From the NCBI GenBank assembly GCA_001796355.1, contig MGMG01000014.1:1-39299 (forward strand): a stretch of 39,299 nucleotides of DNA, given 5' to 3'. Both the position numbers and the translations under genes were made by a program. Numbering within the stretch: position 1 is the first letter of the stretch; every line of letters starts with the position of its first letter. Origin of the DNA: Chloroflexi bacterium GWB2_54_36 (GTDB lineage Bacteria > Chloroflexota > Anaerolineae > Anaerolineales > Anaerolineaceae). The notes under the pieces were generated by a model that saw only the letters and a program-made list of their open reading frames with translations, did not search any database and was not told the DNA's origin. Positions 39,112-39,299 of the stretch are shown one piece after another.

Positions 39112-39299
39112 CTATTGCGCCAGGGTGGAGGGTGTGGCTGGAATGGTCGGAACTTTACCGAGCCAGTTGTCAAAGGTCTCGATTTTCATCTCGGCCTTCA
39201 CACTGGTCAGCCATTCCGTGAATTTTTCCTGTTTGATCTGATCGAGTTCGTCGCTGGTTGCAGGACGGGTTTCTCGTCCCAGCAACTGGATGATGTGCC
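39112..39299 (-). CDS. PpiC/SurA/PrsA-type peptidyl-prolyl isomerase, C-terminal end (partial)
   Basis: The last 61 codons of a gene entering from the right edge on the minus strand. The start, HIIQLLGRETRPATSDELDQ, matches the end of a parvulin domain (the G-x-HIIQL strand) followed by the helical tail (EKFTEWLTSVKAEMKIETFD and NWLGKVPTIPATPSTLAQ, stop TAG at 39114-39112). Such proteins are extracytoplasmic foldases. The rest of the gene, including the expected signal or lipoprotein sequence, is outside the window. Too short and start-less to be picked up by ordinary ORF listing. Confidence 0.75.
   Translation of the reverse strand, partial: HIIQLLGRETRPATSDELDQIKQEKFTEWLTSVKAEMKIETFDNWLGKVPTIPATPSTLAQ

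Noticed and set aside
1..39299. tRNA, rRNA or transposase genes
   Set aside because: All intergenic stretches were read on both strands and no tRNA T-loop pattern, rRNA stretch or transposase motif was recognised.

Overview
The window looks like a chromosomal segment of an anaerobic Chloroflexota bacterium, probably class Anaerolineae. This is inferred from gene content: an FtsZ cluster with Chloroflexota-style glycosidase-like proteins, a GH57 enzyme, a MoaD-MoaE fusion, an rnc-smc pair, a UGA/Sec redox gene and many TATAAT boxes placed directly before start codons. No rRNA, tRNA, CRISPR array, transposase or phage gene was seen. The most notable item is a gene hidden by standard translation. 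At 16463-17224 a peroxiredoxin-glutaredoxin fusion has an in-frame TGA exactly at the peroxidatic cysteine, followed at once by a strong hairpin, so it is very probably a selenoprotein.

Layout. 1-5829: end of a PfaA-like polyketide/PUFA synthase (two ACPs, KR, DH), its phosphopantetheinyl transferase, and a convergent PfaD enoyl reductase; both ACPs have Thr where the phosphopantetheine Ser should be. 5896-10503: minus-strand housekeeping run (hpt, phosphofructokinase with unusual active-site residues, ygiQ, rRNA methyltransferase). 11179-12757: plus-strand trio (cytidylate-kinase-like, small nuclease-like protein, second hpt). 12756-13082: consensus promoter, about 290 nt of structured non-coding sequence and a strong terminator, read as an unannotated RNA gene on the minus strand. 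13188-16172: minus operon with a SRPBCC-PDZ-DinB fusion and an ABC ATPase/permease pair. 16463-18801: selenoprotein peroxiredoxin and a D-Ala-D-Ala-ligase-like ATP-grasp enzyme. 19082-19639: SlyD-like FKBP.

19997-24793 is a compact six-gene minus operon around ftsZ: glycosidase-like barrel, ftsZ, two 72-residue proteins (one with a membrane segment), a secreted glycosidase-like barrel and a membrane-anchored LCP-like protein. Both barrels and the LCP-like protein appear to lack catalytic residues, suggesting a binding or scaffolding envelope module tied to division. 24940-25229 is a tandem array of a dispersed palindromic repeat also present at 10.7, 10.9, 17.2 and 18.8 kb.

25369-39299: SDR/GH57 pair, convergent mutS, PspC protein, an unknown protein, scpA, a molybdopterin group (moaC, moaD-moaE fusion), threonine synthase, rnc, smc, and the end of a parvulin-type foldase entering from the right. 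ScpA and SMC, encoded 3 kb apart, would act together in chromosome condensation. Five genes here (SDR, mutS, the 30640 gene, scpA, moaC) have a -10 box 6-10 nt from the start codon, which implies leaderless mRNAs.
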